Assembly (NCBI GenBank): GCA_028287745.1
Contig: JAQBPB010000032.1
Location: forward strand, 1 to 64,000
Source of the DNA: Chloroflexota bacterium
Lineage (GTDB): Bacteria; Chloroflexota; Chloroflexia; Chloroheliales; Chloroheliaceae
Direction: 5' to 3'
Length of the DNA stretch: 64,000 nucleotides
In this document: positions 54,491 through 63,005 of the stretch, piece after piece
How the letters are laid out: each line of letters starts with the position of its first letter
How positions within the stretch are numbered: position 1 is the first letter of the stretch
Program-made: the position numbers and the translations under genes
Notes under the pieces: generated by a model
Told to the model about the DNA's origin: nothing
The model's database searches: none
The model's input: only the letters and a program-made list of their open reading frames with translations

Positions 54491-54721
54491 ATGGGAAACA
54501 ATATGGAAAACAATAACGTGATAAGAGCTACCAATCAAAATAATAAAGTTGAGGTAATTCTAAGGGCCGATGGCGGCACCTTGCCGCCTTTAGTACAGCC
54601 TACCACCCCGGAAGAGCAGACCGCTTATCAACAGGCCGGGGCCGCTCTAGCCAGGGGTTCCGTTGACGAAGCAAAGCAGATTTTAGAAAATGCCGGGTTT
54701 ACCATCGCATCTAATCAATAA
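54491..54721 (+). CDS. Small protein of unknown function
   Basis: 76 residues, with AAGGA 9 nt before the ATG. The N-terminal 20 residues are Asn-rich (MGNNMENNNVIRATNQNN) and the rest has a short strand (KVEVILRA) and a C-terminal helix (DEAKQILENAGF). No family is recognised. The codon use is like neighbours. It lies between two hairpin elements and is probably monocistronic. Confidence 0.6.
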   Translation: MGNNMENNNVIRATNQNNKVEVILRADGGTLPPLVQPTTPEEQTAYQQAGAALARGSVDEAKQILENAGFTIASNQ

Positions 54722-55186
54722 AATTTGTTTAAAACCCCAATATGTACCGGGTCCACTAACAAACCGGCGCCTGGCCGGTTAGCCGGGCGTTTAGAGGAAA
54801 GCGGGTAAACCTCCGGAAAGCCAGCCAGAACCTTCCGGAGGTTTACCCGCTTGCGGCTCCGCCTATTTTTGAATTTACTCTCCAGGTTTACTTCATATTG
54901 AATGAAGTCCGCTATTTCGACCTTCCGGGTTCTTAATTTCCAAACAAGGTTATTTGAGTAATTCCCATGCATGGGTGATAACAAATCCTTTAACCGGGGG
55001 ATTGTTTAATAACCCTGGCACTATTATTGTTAAGAGAGTTGCTAAATAAGAAGTTGCTGTTATCCGGCGTGCCATCCCCGTCCTGAGTCCTTTGATTACA
55101 TTCTAATAGCACTTTTAGATATACAAATATGGATGGCTTGCAACCGTTGGCTTACTGGTTTGTAGATTTCTTTCAAGGTTAATTTT
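54722..55186. other. 465 bp intergenic region with a large inverted repeat
   Basis: Holds a 7 bp hairpin at 54762-54780, the 20 bp inverted repeat at 54799-54852, and an AT-rich leader of the histidine kinase. The short minus-strand ORF here is not supported. Confidence 0.65.
54799..54852. repeat. Perfect 20 bp inverted repeat
   Basis: The left arm at 54799-54818 (begins AAGCGGGTAAACC) is the exact complement of the right arm at 54833-54852, with a 14 nt loop. No T run follows on the plus strand. It may be a REP-like or terminator element between the small gene and the kinase. Confidence 0.85.
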
Positions 55187-56986
55187 GTGCAAAGTTTATT
55201 CACTTTGTTCTCAAAAGAAGCTCTATCAAGGCTTAAAAGACACCAGCTATTCAGCTTAATTCTTGTTTACCGCTGGCTGGCCCTTGTACCACCGGCTTTT
55301 GCCCTGCTTCTGGCCCCGGCGGATAAGAGGTTTTCGGCCCTGTTTTATACAATCGCGGTAAGTGACGCCCTCCTTCAGACGCTTGTCTATCTCAAAATTT
55401 GCCCTCTGATTAAAAAGACCTATATTTACACCGATGATACATCTTCCACATACCGGGTTCTGGTAGGGTTTTTCATTGTAATAGGGTTGCTGGTTTCGGT
55501 TTTCTTGAACAGTATGGAGAGTAATTCCTATTTTCTTTACTCTCTAAGCTCTATTTTTAGTTGCGCCTTTTTTTACGGCCCGGTAGGGTCGTTAGCCAGT
55601 GCTTTGATTATCGGATCCGGTTACCTGGCTGCAAAGATTAGCGCCATCCTAGTTGCCATAGAAAGGTTAAACTGGTCGGTAGAGCTAACCTTCCTGGCCT
55701 TTCTGTTTGTAGCGGCCAGCCTATCAGGTTACCTGATGGTTATTTCCGACCAGCTTCGAAAATACGCCGTTATTATTGAGCGGTACCGGGGAACCCTTGA
55801 ACAGCAAAACCAATCCCTGGAACAAACCAACCACCAGCTTGAATACTTGAGTGACTTTAACCGGGTCCTTAAACAGGGCAGCACCCTGTCAGAAGTAGAG
55901 CACCTGGCCGTTAATTACCTGGCAAGGCTGCTGGTTGCCCGGACTAGCCCATTTTCGCCCGCTGGCGGTAGAGTTCAAAATTCGAAAGGTCCGGTGCAAA
56001 TATTAACCGGGCAGAATTTGGAAGAGTGGTTTGCTTTTGCCCACGAGGTGCCCCTATCCCAGGTCTTGCCCGGCCAGAGGTTAACGGGCAACACCACAGG
56101 CGTAATAGAATTTGTAAAGGATATTGAAAATTACTGGGTAGTTAACCTGGTATATAAGGAAGAACCGCTGGGCGCCTTGGTCCTTCTGCATAACTCAAAC
56201 TATGCCCGAACCGGGAGCAAGCTGGAAATTGAGGAAAAACTGCTGGTATCTTTGCTGGGAGAGCAGCTGGCTAACCACCTGGGTAGTTTGAAACAAAACC
56301 AGGCCCTGGCGGTAGAGGCGGAACGGGCCAGGTTGGCTATGGATATGCATGACATAGTAGCGCAATCCCTTTTTGGTATTGCATATAACCTGGACGGTTG
56401 CCTAAAGCTTTTAAACAATGACCCGGAAGGTTCCTACCAGCGGCTTTCAAGCCTTAAGAGCCTGGCTTTTGAAACTTTAGGGAGTGTTCGGGCTATTATT
56501 AACGACCTTTCCAATGAAGAAGAAACAGAAGTTGATTTCGTAAGTTTCCTTGACTCCTACCTTAAAAATGCCGGGAAACTTTATCCTTTCAAAATATACC
56601 TTAATATTAGCGGTTTGCCGGAGTTTTCCAGGTCAGCAATCCGGTTTGACCGGGAGGTTCAGAAAAACCTTTACCGGATAATTCACGAAACTCTCTCCAA
56701 TACTGCAAAACACTCTCAAGCTACCGAGGTCAACTTTGCAATATTCCGGAAAAGAACTGAAGTCAGACTGGTAATTAGTGATAATGGAATTGGCTTTCAG
56801 GTGCAGAAAGAATTAAACAATGGCCGGGACTATCAAAATGGGGCGGTGAAAAAACGGGTAATGTCGAGCGGTATGGGCATTAAGAATGTGCAGGAACGGG
56901 CTAAACAGGCTGGAATCAGCCTGGCAATAGAAAGTGCACCCGGAAGCGGCACAAGGGTAATCCTGGACGTGCCTATCCGGGATTAA
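55187..56986 (+). CDS. NarL-type sensor histidine kinase (HisKA_3)
   Basis: 599 residues, GTG start. Residues 20-185 hold about six hydrophobic segments. A coiled-coil linker (195-225) and a GAF-like domain (225-370) follow. The HisKA_3 phosphoacceptor is H388 in ARLAMDMHDIVAQSL. The HATPase has the N box at N505 (HETLSNTAKHS), DNGIGF (532-537) and GMGIKNV (562-568). It phosphorylates the NarL-type regulator encoded next. The signal is unknown. Confidence 0.92.
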   Translation: MQSLFTLFSKEALSRLKRHQLFSLILVYRWLALVPPAFALLLAPADKRFSALFYTIAVSDALLQTLVYLKICPLIKKTYIYTDDTSSTYRVLVGFFIVIGLLVSVFLNSMESNSYFLYSLSSIFSCAFFYGPVGSLASALIIGSGYLAAKISAILVAIERLNWSVELTFLAFLFVAASLSGYLMVISDQLRKYAVIIERYRGTLEQQNQSLEQTNHQLEYLSDFNRVLKQGSTLSEVEHLAVNYLARLLVARTSPFSPAGGRVQNSKGPVQILTGQNLEEWFAFAHEVPLSQVLPGQRLTGNTTGVIEFVKDIENYWVVNLVYKEEPLGALVLLHNSNYARTGSKLEIEEKLLVSLLGEQLANHLGSLKQNQALAVEAERARLAMDMHDIVAQSLFGIAYNLDGCLKLLNNDPEGSYQRLSSLKSLAFETLGSVRAIINDLSNEEETEVDFVSFLDSYLKNAGKLYPFKIYLNISGLPEFSRSAIRFDREVQKNLYRIIHETLSNTAKHSQATEVNFAIFRKRTEVRLVISDNGIGFQVQKELNNGRDYQNGAVKKRVMSSGMGIKNVQERAKQAGISLAIESAPGSGTRVILDVPIRD

Positions 56987-57079
56987 GGGTTGCGGCATAA
57001 ACTCTGCTTTCTACATGATTCCAGTTACTGGCGGTTGGCTGGACAGTTATGGCTTAACCAGGAAGGTAAGACAGGATTA

Positions 57080-57880
57080 ATGAACGGAAATTCAGACTCC
57101 AAATACGCTCCTCATAGCGGTGAGGTGGGCAGCCCCAGAATCAGGATGATGATTGTGGACGATCACGAAGTGGTCCGCAAGGGTCTGGCGATGGTGATTG
57201 GCCTGGAGCCTGATATCGAAGTGTGTTGCGAAGCGGGGAGCGGCAGCGAAGCGATAAAGTCGGTCCAGGAACTGGCCCCGGACCTTGTCCTGATGGATTA
57301 CAAAATGCCCGGAATGAACGGCCTTGAAGCAGCCAGGGCGATTAAGTCGGTTTTACCCGCCTGTAAAGTAATGATTTTAACCGGGGTGGATGCCGATTCA
57401 ACAATTATTGAAGCCCTGGAAAGCGGGATTGACGGTTATATCCTAAAGGAAGCCCCACCCGACGAACTTATACGGGCCATTCATATTGTTATTTCAGGGC
57501 AAGCCTACCTGCACCCTGTTGTGACTCGTAAAGTGTTAAGCGCTATGAACCGGCCTGGGAAATTGGCCTATGCGCCTTCTTCCGCCCCGCCCGCCGGGCC
57601 GATCCCTGGCCTCGCTATAGATGGGGCAGGTGGGCGCGACCGCCCGGCCCCTGATTTCAGCAGACCCCTTAAACCAACCGTGGAAAGGTTAAGCGAACGA
57701 GAGATCGAAGTACTTAAAGAAGTGGCCCTGGGCCAGAATAACCGGGAAATTGCCGAAGTTCTGTTTGTTAGCGAAGAAACAGTACGGACTCATTTAAAAA
57801 GCGCCTTCCGGAAGCTGGGTGCGAATGACCGGACCCAGGCCGTAGTGGTAGCGCTCAAGCAGGGAATTATCTCTATTTAG
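57080..57880 (+). CDS. NarL/LuxR-family response regulator
   Basis: 266 residues from the ATG at 57080 (AGGA 5 nt before it). An in-frame start at 56990 would add 30 non-receiver residues. The receiver domain has the acidic pair at D27-D28 (IVDDHEVV) and the phosphoacceptor D73 (LVLMDYKMPGMNG). A Pro/Gly-rich linker follows. The GerE/LuxR helix-turn-helix is in the last 65 residues (LSEREIEVLKEVALGQNNREIAEVLFVSEETVRTHL, in parts). It is the partner of the upstream histidine kinase. The downstream kinase gene starts 10 bp later. Confidence 0.92.
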   Translation: MNGNSDSKYAPHSGEVGSPRIRMMIVDDHEVVRKGLAMVIGLEPDIEVCCEAGSGSEAIKSVQELAPDLVLMDYKMPGMNGLEAARAIKSVLPACKVMILTGVDADSTIIEALESGIDGYILKEAPPDELIRAIHIVISGQAYLHPVVTRKVLSAMNRPGKLAYAPSSAPPAGPIPGLAIDGAGGRDRPAPDFSRPLKPTVERLSEREIEVLKEVALGQNNREIAEVLFVSEETVRTHLKSAFRKLGANDRTQAVVVALKQGIISI

Positions 57881-57889
57881 AGAAAAAAA

Positions 57890-59890
57890 ATGAACTTAGA
57901 AGGTTTACAACTTGGCGGCTACCGGCTGATTAGTTTGCTCGGCAAAGGAGGCATGGCCGAGGTCTGGTTAGCCGAACAGGTAGTGCTTAATCGCAAAGTG
58001 GCGGTTAAAGTTATCCGGGAAACAACTGAAGCGGTTGACATAAAAATACAGGTGGCGCGCTTTTCAAGGGAAGCCCAGACCCTGGCCCAGCTTGACCACG
58101 TGAATATTTTACCAGTTATAGATTACGGCAGCGCTCAGGACTATCTTTACCTGGTCACTCCTTATGTTCCAGGCGGCAGCCTGTTGGGACAATTGAAACG
58201 CAGTTGGGTTTCGGGGTCGCAAGCGCTGGACATCTGCCAGGATATCCTGGCCGGGTTAAGCTACGCGCATCAAAAAGGAATTATTCACCGGGACCTTAAG
58301 CCTGGCAACATTCTCTTACGGGATGGTGGGGGCCGCGCCGTTATTGCCGACTTTGGAGTAGCCAAAATTGAGAATGATACTTTATCCCTGACCCAACACG
58401 GTATGATTATCGGCTCACCTGAATATATGGCACCCGAACAGTTTTTGGGCCATTCCTACTACAGCAGCGACCTTTACTCGTTAAGTGTGTTGTTGTACCA
58501 GATGTTTAGCGGGCATGTTCCCTACCGGGGCACCAACGCAACCGAGATAGGCATGCGGCACCTGACGGACCAGATACCCCTGCCCAACCCCCAGGTTCCC
58601 GAACCTTTAGGCCAATTTTTGCATAAAGCCTTACAGAAAATGCCTGAAAATCGCTTTACTACCGCTGAGAGCATGCAAGCTGCGCTTTTGGAGGTAAAAG
58701 GTTTATTGAGCCAGCATCAGTTGCAAAGCAAGCCGCTCCACCCTCAAATAGCGGAAAACGTAGCGGCTTTTCCCACCAGGGTTATCCAGAACAAAATAAA
58801 GTTAAACAAAGAACCAACCCTTCACCTTTCCGATAGCCCAGGGCAGGACAGTCCGGTGGGGTTTGCCGTACCGGCCCCGGTTGCGGCCGGTCCCAATGAA
58901 ACGGCCCGCGTGCCCTTTTCAGAAGCGAACATTATAGAACCGGATTCCAGTTCGCCGGTCGGACCTGACCGGCGAACTGGAAGTGAGCCTGAAGAGCCCG
59001 AGAGTCGGGCGGTCCTGCCAGGAGCTTTCACGGTAACGCCGGAAACGCGCCCGGTTCAGGTAAGCCAGGACCCGGAAAGTAACAAAACCCTGAAGCCTAG
59101 CTTACCGCCAGAGCTGCCGGATGAAACCAACAGCCAGCGCCTGCCTGCTGTCAGTCCCAGGAAGCCGAAAACGAAGCAGCGCGTACCTTTAAAATTAATC
59201 CTGGGCGGGATTGGGTTGCTGTTTATCTCTGTCTTTCTTGCTGTAGGTTCGGTAATTTTTGCAAATAAAAACCGGCCGGGAATTCTGCCACCGGTTGTAA
59301 CTTCTTCGACTTCTCCGGTTGTGCTAACTACAGTGACAACAGCACCGGTAACTACTGCTTCGACAACCGGCACTGCTTCTAATAGTCTGGCGGCCGGGAC
59401 GGCGATTGCCAGGGGAACCCCTGCCCTTTCACTATCAGTCCCGGCAGCTACCACGCTTAGCCCGGCCTCGCCTCCGGCTGGAAATACCATCCCACCGGCA
59501 ACAATCACCCCTGTAACTACTCGGCTGGCCGGGACTTCCCCGGCCTTGGCAAACCCCAGAGTAGCCCTGAATCCGGCAAATGGCACAGCCGCCCAGGGGA
59601 GCGTCACTTTAACCGACAAAGGCGATGGTACATTCAGTGTTGTTGTAAATATGATCGGGCTGGGACAGGGCATTCACCCTTCCCATATTCACCAGGGCTC
59701 CTGCCAGGCTGAAGGCCCGATCAGGTTTGAACTTAACTCCTTAACGGCCGGACCGGCTGGCACCGCTTCCGCGACTACTGTAATAAAAGGCAGCCTCGAT
59801 GCGCTGCGGTCAGGTAACTTTTATGTGGATGTGGCTAATATGAGCGGCAGCATTTTTTATGTAGCCAGTTGCGGCAACCTGAGATTTTAG
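57890..59890 (+). CDS. Ser/Thr protein kinase with C-terminal CHRD/SOD-like extracytoplasmic domain
   Basis: 666 residues. Kinase domain at 10-270 with GKGGMAEV (18-25), K40, HRDLKPGN (133-140), DFG (154-156) and APE (181-183), all intact. Residues 275-430 are disordered. A transmembrane helix lies at about 436-458. The extracytoplasmic part has a Thr/Ala/Pro-rich stretch (470-555) and a final beta domain (557-666), with HPSHIHQGSC (596-605) and C661, like CHRD or Cu/Zn-SOD-type folds. The His cluster suggests metal binding. In the HK-RR operon. Confidence 0.85.
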   Translation: MNLEGLQLGGYRLISLLGKGGMAEVWLAEQVVLNRKVAVKVIRETTEAVDIKIQVARFSREAQTLAQLDHVNILPVIDYGSAQDYLYLVTPYVPGGSLLGQLKRSWVSGSQALDICQDILAGLSYAHQKGIIHRDLKPGNILLRDGGGRAVIADFGVAKIENDTLSLTQHGMIIGSPEYMAPEQFLGHSYYSSDLYSLSVLLYQMFSGHVPYRGTNATEIGMRHLTDQIPLPNPQVPEPLGQFLHKALQKMPENRFTTAESMQAALLEVKGLLSQHQLQSKPLHPQIAENVAAFPTRVIQNKIKLNKEPTLHLSDSPGQDSPVGFAVPAPVAAGPNETARVPFSEANIIEPDSSSPVGPDRRTGSEPEEPESRAVLPGAFTVTPETRPVQVSQDPESNKTLKPSLPPELPDETNSQRLPAVSPRKPKTKQRVPLKLILGGIGLLFISVFLAVGSVIFANKNRPGILPPVVTSSTSPVVLTTVTTAPVTTASTTGTASNSLAAGTAIARGTPALSLSVPAATTLSPASPPAGNTIPPATITPVTTRLAGTSPALANPRVALNPANGTAAQGSVTLTDKGDGTFSVVVNMIGLGQGIHPSHIHQGSCQAEGPIRFELNSLTAGPAGTASATTVIKGSLDALRSGNFYVDVANMSGSIFYVASCGNLRF

Positions 59891-59987
59891 CCTGGAACAG
59901 ATATTGCCTCATAACTCTCTAGAATAGTAACCGCGCGTAAGCCGGTTAAACTCGGATTAGATAGGTGTAAGGTTTAAAGGTACATCT

Positions 59988-61964
59988 ATGTCGCAGGTTG
60001 GTCCTCCGGATAATTCCAGTCCCTATAATCATAATGCGGTCCCCTTACCCGTTTCAATCAACCAGCGAATTATTGCAAACCGCTATGAGTTATTGGGGCT
60101 AATCGGGCGCGGTGATGTATCGCGAGTCTACCGGTCGTTAGACCGGGTCCTTAACCGGGAAGTCGCCGTAAAAGTGCTCCGGGAAGAAAACATAAAGGAC
60201 CAGGATTCGGTGGTTCGCTTTTACCGGGAAGCCCGCTTCCTGGCTTCACTTACCAGTCCTTATATTATAAAGATTTATGATTACGGCCATTTTGATAGTG
60301 CTTACTTCATTGTAATGGAGTATGTTGAGGGAATTACTCTTAAGGAATTAGAACAGCGCACCGGTGAATTAGACGTTGAACAGGCCCTATCTATTACCGG
60401 CCAGATTTTACAGGCCTTGACCGCCGCCCACAATAATAAAATCATTCACCGGGATATAAAACCCCATAATATTTTGATACAGTCCAACAGCCAGATGGTC
60501 AAGCTGACCGACTTTGGCGTAGCCCGTACTCCGAAAAGTACCACTATAACCAATCTTGAGTCCGGCGTGGGTAGTATTGATTACATGGCTCCTGAACAGT
60601 CCACGGGTGGGGTTATCGGGCCTACTGCGGATATTTATTCAACCGGGGTAGTTTTGTTCGAAATGCTGGCCGGTCGCTTGCCCTTTGAAGGCACTAACCA
60701 GATGCAAATCGCCCTTCAGCATCTTTACAACCCGCCCCCGTCTTTTAAGAGCCTGGACGTCAAGGTACCGGCCGAACTTGAGCGGGTGGTTATGCGAGCC
60801 TTAGATAAAGACCCGGCCCGGCGCTATCAAACAGCCGCAGAAATGCGGGCCGCTTTATCCAGGGTATCACTAGCTCGGACCCCGGCCGTGGCAACCTCCG
60901 CGGCCGTTGCCAGCAGCCAGCCTCCGAAAACTTTAAAGGCTGGGAACGGCAATAAATCACCAGTCACGAACAAGCCCGCTGGCAAGCTTCAAGCTGCCAG
61001 GCGGCCCAGGCCGCTGTTCCTCCTGCCTTTGTTGCTTATACCTTTACTGCTGGTGGCCGGTGGGCTGGCATTCTGGGCTAATTCCAGCTTTTTAGCAGGT
61101 GGTAAAACTAGCCCTCCTGAAACAGCATTGGCCGCCATTTTTGCCACGCCTGTTTCTGCCACACCAACTGTAACAGGTGCCTTTACCACGCCTGCCGCCG
61201 GGCTAACTTCACCTGACCCTGAAATTAGCCCGGCCCCTGTCGTAACACAAATTCCCACTGTCACAGCAACCAGGGCGGTTGCTCCGGTTCCGGCAGCTAC
61301 CACTGCCCCAACCGCAACTCCGACCCTTGCACCAACTCCTTCGCCGGAGCCTACCCTGACTCCTGCGCCATCCTTCACCCCACGCCCTACCGTAACATCT
61401 ACCCCTGAGCCGGTTGCCACGGCTACCGCGACCATCCCACCTACCACCCGGGCAATTCCAACTGATACCCCTGCTCCACCAGGGGCCACACCAACTGTTG
61501 CCCAAAGCCTTCCGGCAACCGGCCAATTAGACCCTTACCTTCTGCAAGGAAGTTATAAGCGACCGGACGGCACCCTTTACGGCCGCCCGGAAATTGCCCT
61601 GTACGGCAGCGGCAGCGGCTATAACCAGGGCCGGATTACTTTTGAAGTTAAGATCCTCCCTTCCGGTAGTTCCACCCTCATTTTGACCGGCCTGGACGAT
61701 GAACGGGTAGAACACTGTAACCTGCAAATTATATTAAACGACATCATCATTTTTGATAATAACAACCTCTTGCCGGATGTTCCCCATAACGATAATGGTG
61801 AGGGTGGTGCCGACCGCTACTGGGGCCAATTCAAGGTAACCGTCCCGCCGGGTACTTTAGTTCCGGGCCGGAATACCCTCATCTTGCGCAATACCACGCC
61901 CTGGAACGGCTACCTGGGAATTCCCTACATCCTTATTAACTCGCTTGAAATTGTTGATGACTGA
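59988..61964 (+). CDS. Membrane Ser/Thr protein kinase with a lectin-like extracytoplasmic domain
   Basis: 658 residues. Kinase domain at 32-295 with a modified Gly loop (GRGDVSRV, 40-47), K62, HRDIKPHN (154-161), DFG (175-177) and APE (201-203). A Pro/Lys linker leads to a transmembrane helix at about 343-363. A long Thr/Pro-rich stalk follows (375-510), then a C-terminal beta-sandwich (about 515-658, LDPYLLQGSYKRPDGTLYGRPE). It is the fourth gene of the signalling block, 97 bp after the previous one. The stalk could reach through the cell wall. Confidence 0.85.
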   Translation: MSQVGPPDNSSPYNHNAVPLPVSINQRIIANRYELLGLIGRGDVSRVYRSLDRVLNREVAVKVLREENIKDQDSVVRFYREARFLASLTSPYIIKIYDYGHFDSAYFIVMEYVEGITLKELEQRTGELDVEQALSITGQILQALTAAHNNKIIHRDIKPHNILIQSNSQMVKLTDFGVARTPKSTTITNLESGVGSIDYMAPEQSTGGVIGPTADIYSTGVVLFEMLAGRLPFEGTNQMQIALQHLYNPPPSFKSLDVKVPAELERVVMRALDKDPARRYQTAAEMRAALSRVSLARTPAVATSAAVASSQPPKTLKAGNGNKSPVTNKPAGKLQAARRPRPLFLLPLLLIPLLLVAGGLAFWANSSFLAGGKTSPPETALAAIFATPVSATPTVTGAFTTPAAGLTSPDPEISPAPVVTQIPTVTATRAVAPVPAATTAPTATPTLAPTPSPEPTLTPAPSFTPRPTVTSTPEPVATATATIPPTTRAIPTDTPAPPGATPTVAQSLPATGQLDPYLLQGSYKRPDGTLYGRPEIALYGSGSGYNQGRITFEVKILPSGSSTLILTGLDDERVEHCNLQIILNDIIIFDNNNLLPDVPHNDNGEGGADRYWGQFKVTVPPGTLVPGRNTLILRNTTPWNGYLGIPYILINSLEIVDD

Positions 61965-62002
61965 GAGTGCAGGGCCTGGTCCTGGCCTTTCATATATATC
62001 AC

Positions 62003-62947
62003 TTACCGCCAGCCGAATAATCCGGCTGGTTTTAAAGGTGTTTTCAGCCGGGGTTCGGCACCCTGGTTTATATTTTCAGGCGGCAGGGTACTGGCAACCT
62101 GCCTGAATGTTTTAATCATTTGGGCGGCATTTGCAAAGCGCTTTTTTGGTTCTTTATGCAGGGCCCTGGCAAGAAAGAATTGTAGGTACACCGGAATCTT
62201 TTCATCCGTTAACGGAACCTGTTCATTCAGCTGCCTTTGGCCTATCTCCAGCTTGTTTTGACCCTTGAAAGGCAGCTCGCCCACAAGCAGCCTGTAAATC
62301 AAAATACCGGCCGAATACAGGTCGCTGGTGAAATCGCCGTAACCTAAAAACTGCTCCGGGGCCATATACTCGGGGGAGGCCCCGGCCAGTTGGGAAAGTT
62401 TCACCCCGTTATTGTCAAAGTCAAATTTCGCTATCCCAAAGTTACGGACTTTAGCCTGGCCGTTTGGTAAAAGAAGAATATTAGACGGCGTAAGGCTTCC
62501 GTGAACGACTCCCTGTTTATGGGCGAAAGATAGTGCCTCCAGTACCTGGCTGATTAAATCAATGGTGCGTGGCAGTGACAGTGGTTTTTGCTGCAATTGC
62601 TTATCTAAAGATACTGCTTCCGGCACGTGCGGAAATACCAGGTAACAATAGCTTCCGACATTTCCAGCATCCTGTAGAGGCCAGATAGTCGGGTGGTTAA
62701 GGGTTGCCAGGGCCAGCATAAGCCGGTTAAAGTTTTCTAAAACATTAAGGGTACGCACAGGCGAAACTGGGTAAGTTGCCACCGGTTTAAGGGTCACCGG
62801 GCCGCTTTTTTGCCTTTCAGGTTTAAGCGGTTGGGCCTGCCATAATTCCGGCTCCGCGGGGTCATTAAGTTTGAATAAAAGTTTATAGTTCCCGAGTTGT
62901 TTATTTCCCGGCTGGTCCAGCCGGCCCGGTCTGTTAATTTTGATCAT
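62003..62947 (-). CDS. Kinase-like protein lacking catalytic residues (pseudokinase)
   Basis: 314 residues from the ATG at 62947 (a TTG at 62965 is possible). The C-lobe resembles that of the two Ser/Thr kinases: ASPEYMAPEQFLGYGDFTSDLYSAGILIYRLLVGELPF (in parts), APE at about 196-198. But HRDLKPxN is replaced by HGSLTPSN (149-156), so the catalytic Asp and the Lys are missing, and DFG is NFG (169-171). The N-lobe has no Gly-rich loop. No transmembrane segment. It is convergent with the kinase at 59988. Confidence 0.82.
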   Translation of the reverse strand: MIKINRPGRLDQPGNKQLGNYKLLFKLNDPAEPELWQAQPLKPERQKSGPVTLKPVATYPVSPVRTLNVLENFNRLMLALATLNHPTIWPLQDAGNVGSYCYLVFPHVPEAVSLDKQLQQKPLSLPRTIDLISQVLEALSFAHKQGVVHGSLTPSNILLLPNGQAKVRNFGIAKFDFDNNGVKLSQLAGASPEYMAPEQFLGYGDFTSDLYSAGILIYRLLVGELPFKGQNKLEIGQRQLNEQVPLTDEKIPVYLQFFLARALHKEPKKRFANAAQMIKTFRQVASTLPPENINQGAEPRLKTPLKPAGLFGWR

Positions 62948-63005
62948 TATTACCAACTTCTTCAATCTTTAACGCTTTTGCTTGTGGCAGGTATGCTTGA
63001 ATTAT

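Noticed and set aside
54715-54984. 89-codon minus-strand ORF over the inverted repeat
   Set aside because: It crosses the 20 bp hairpin and has no ribosome site or homology pattern.
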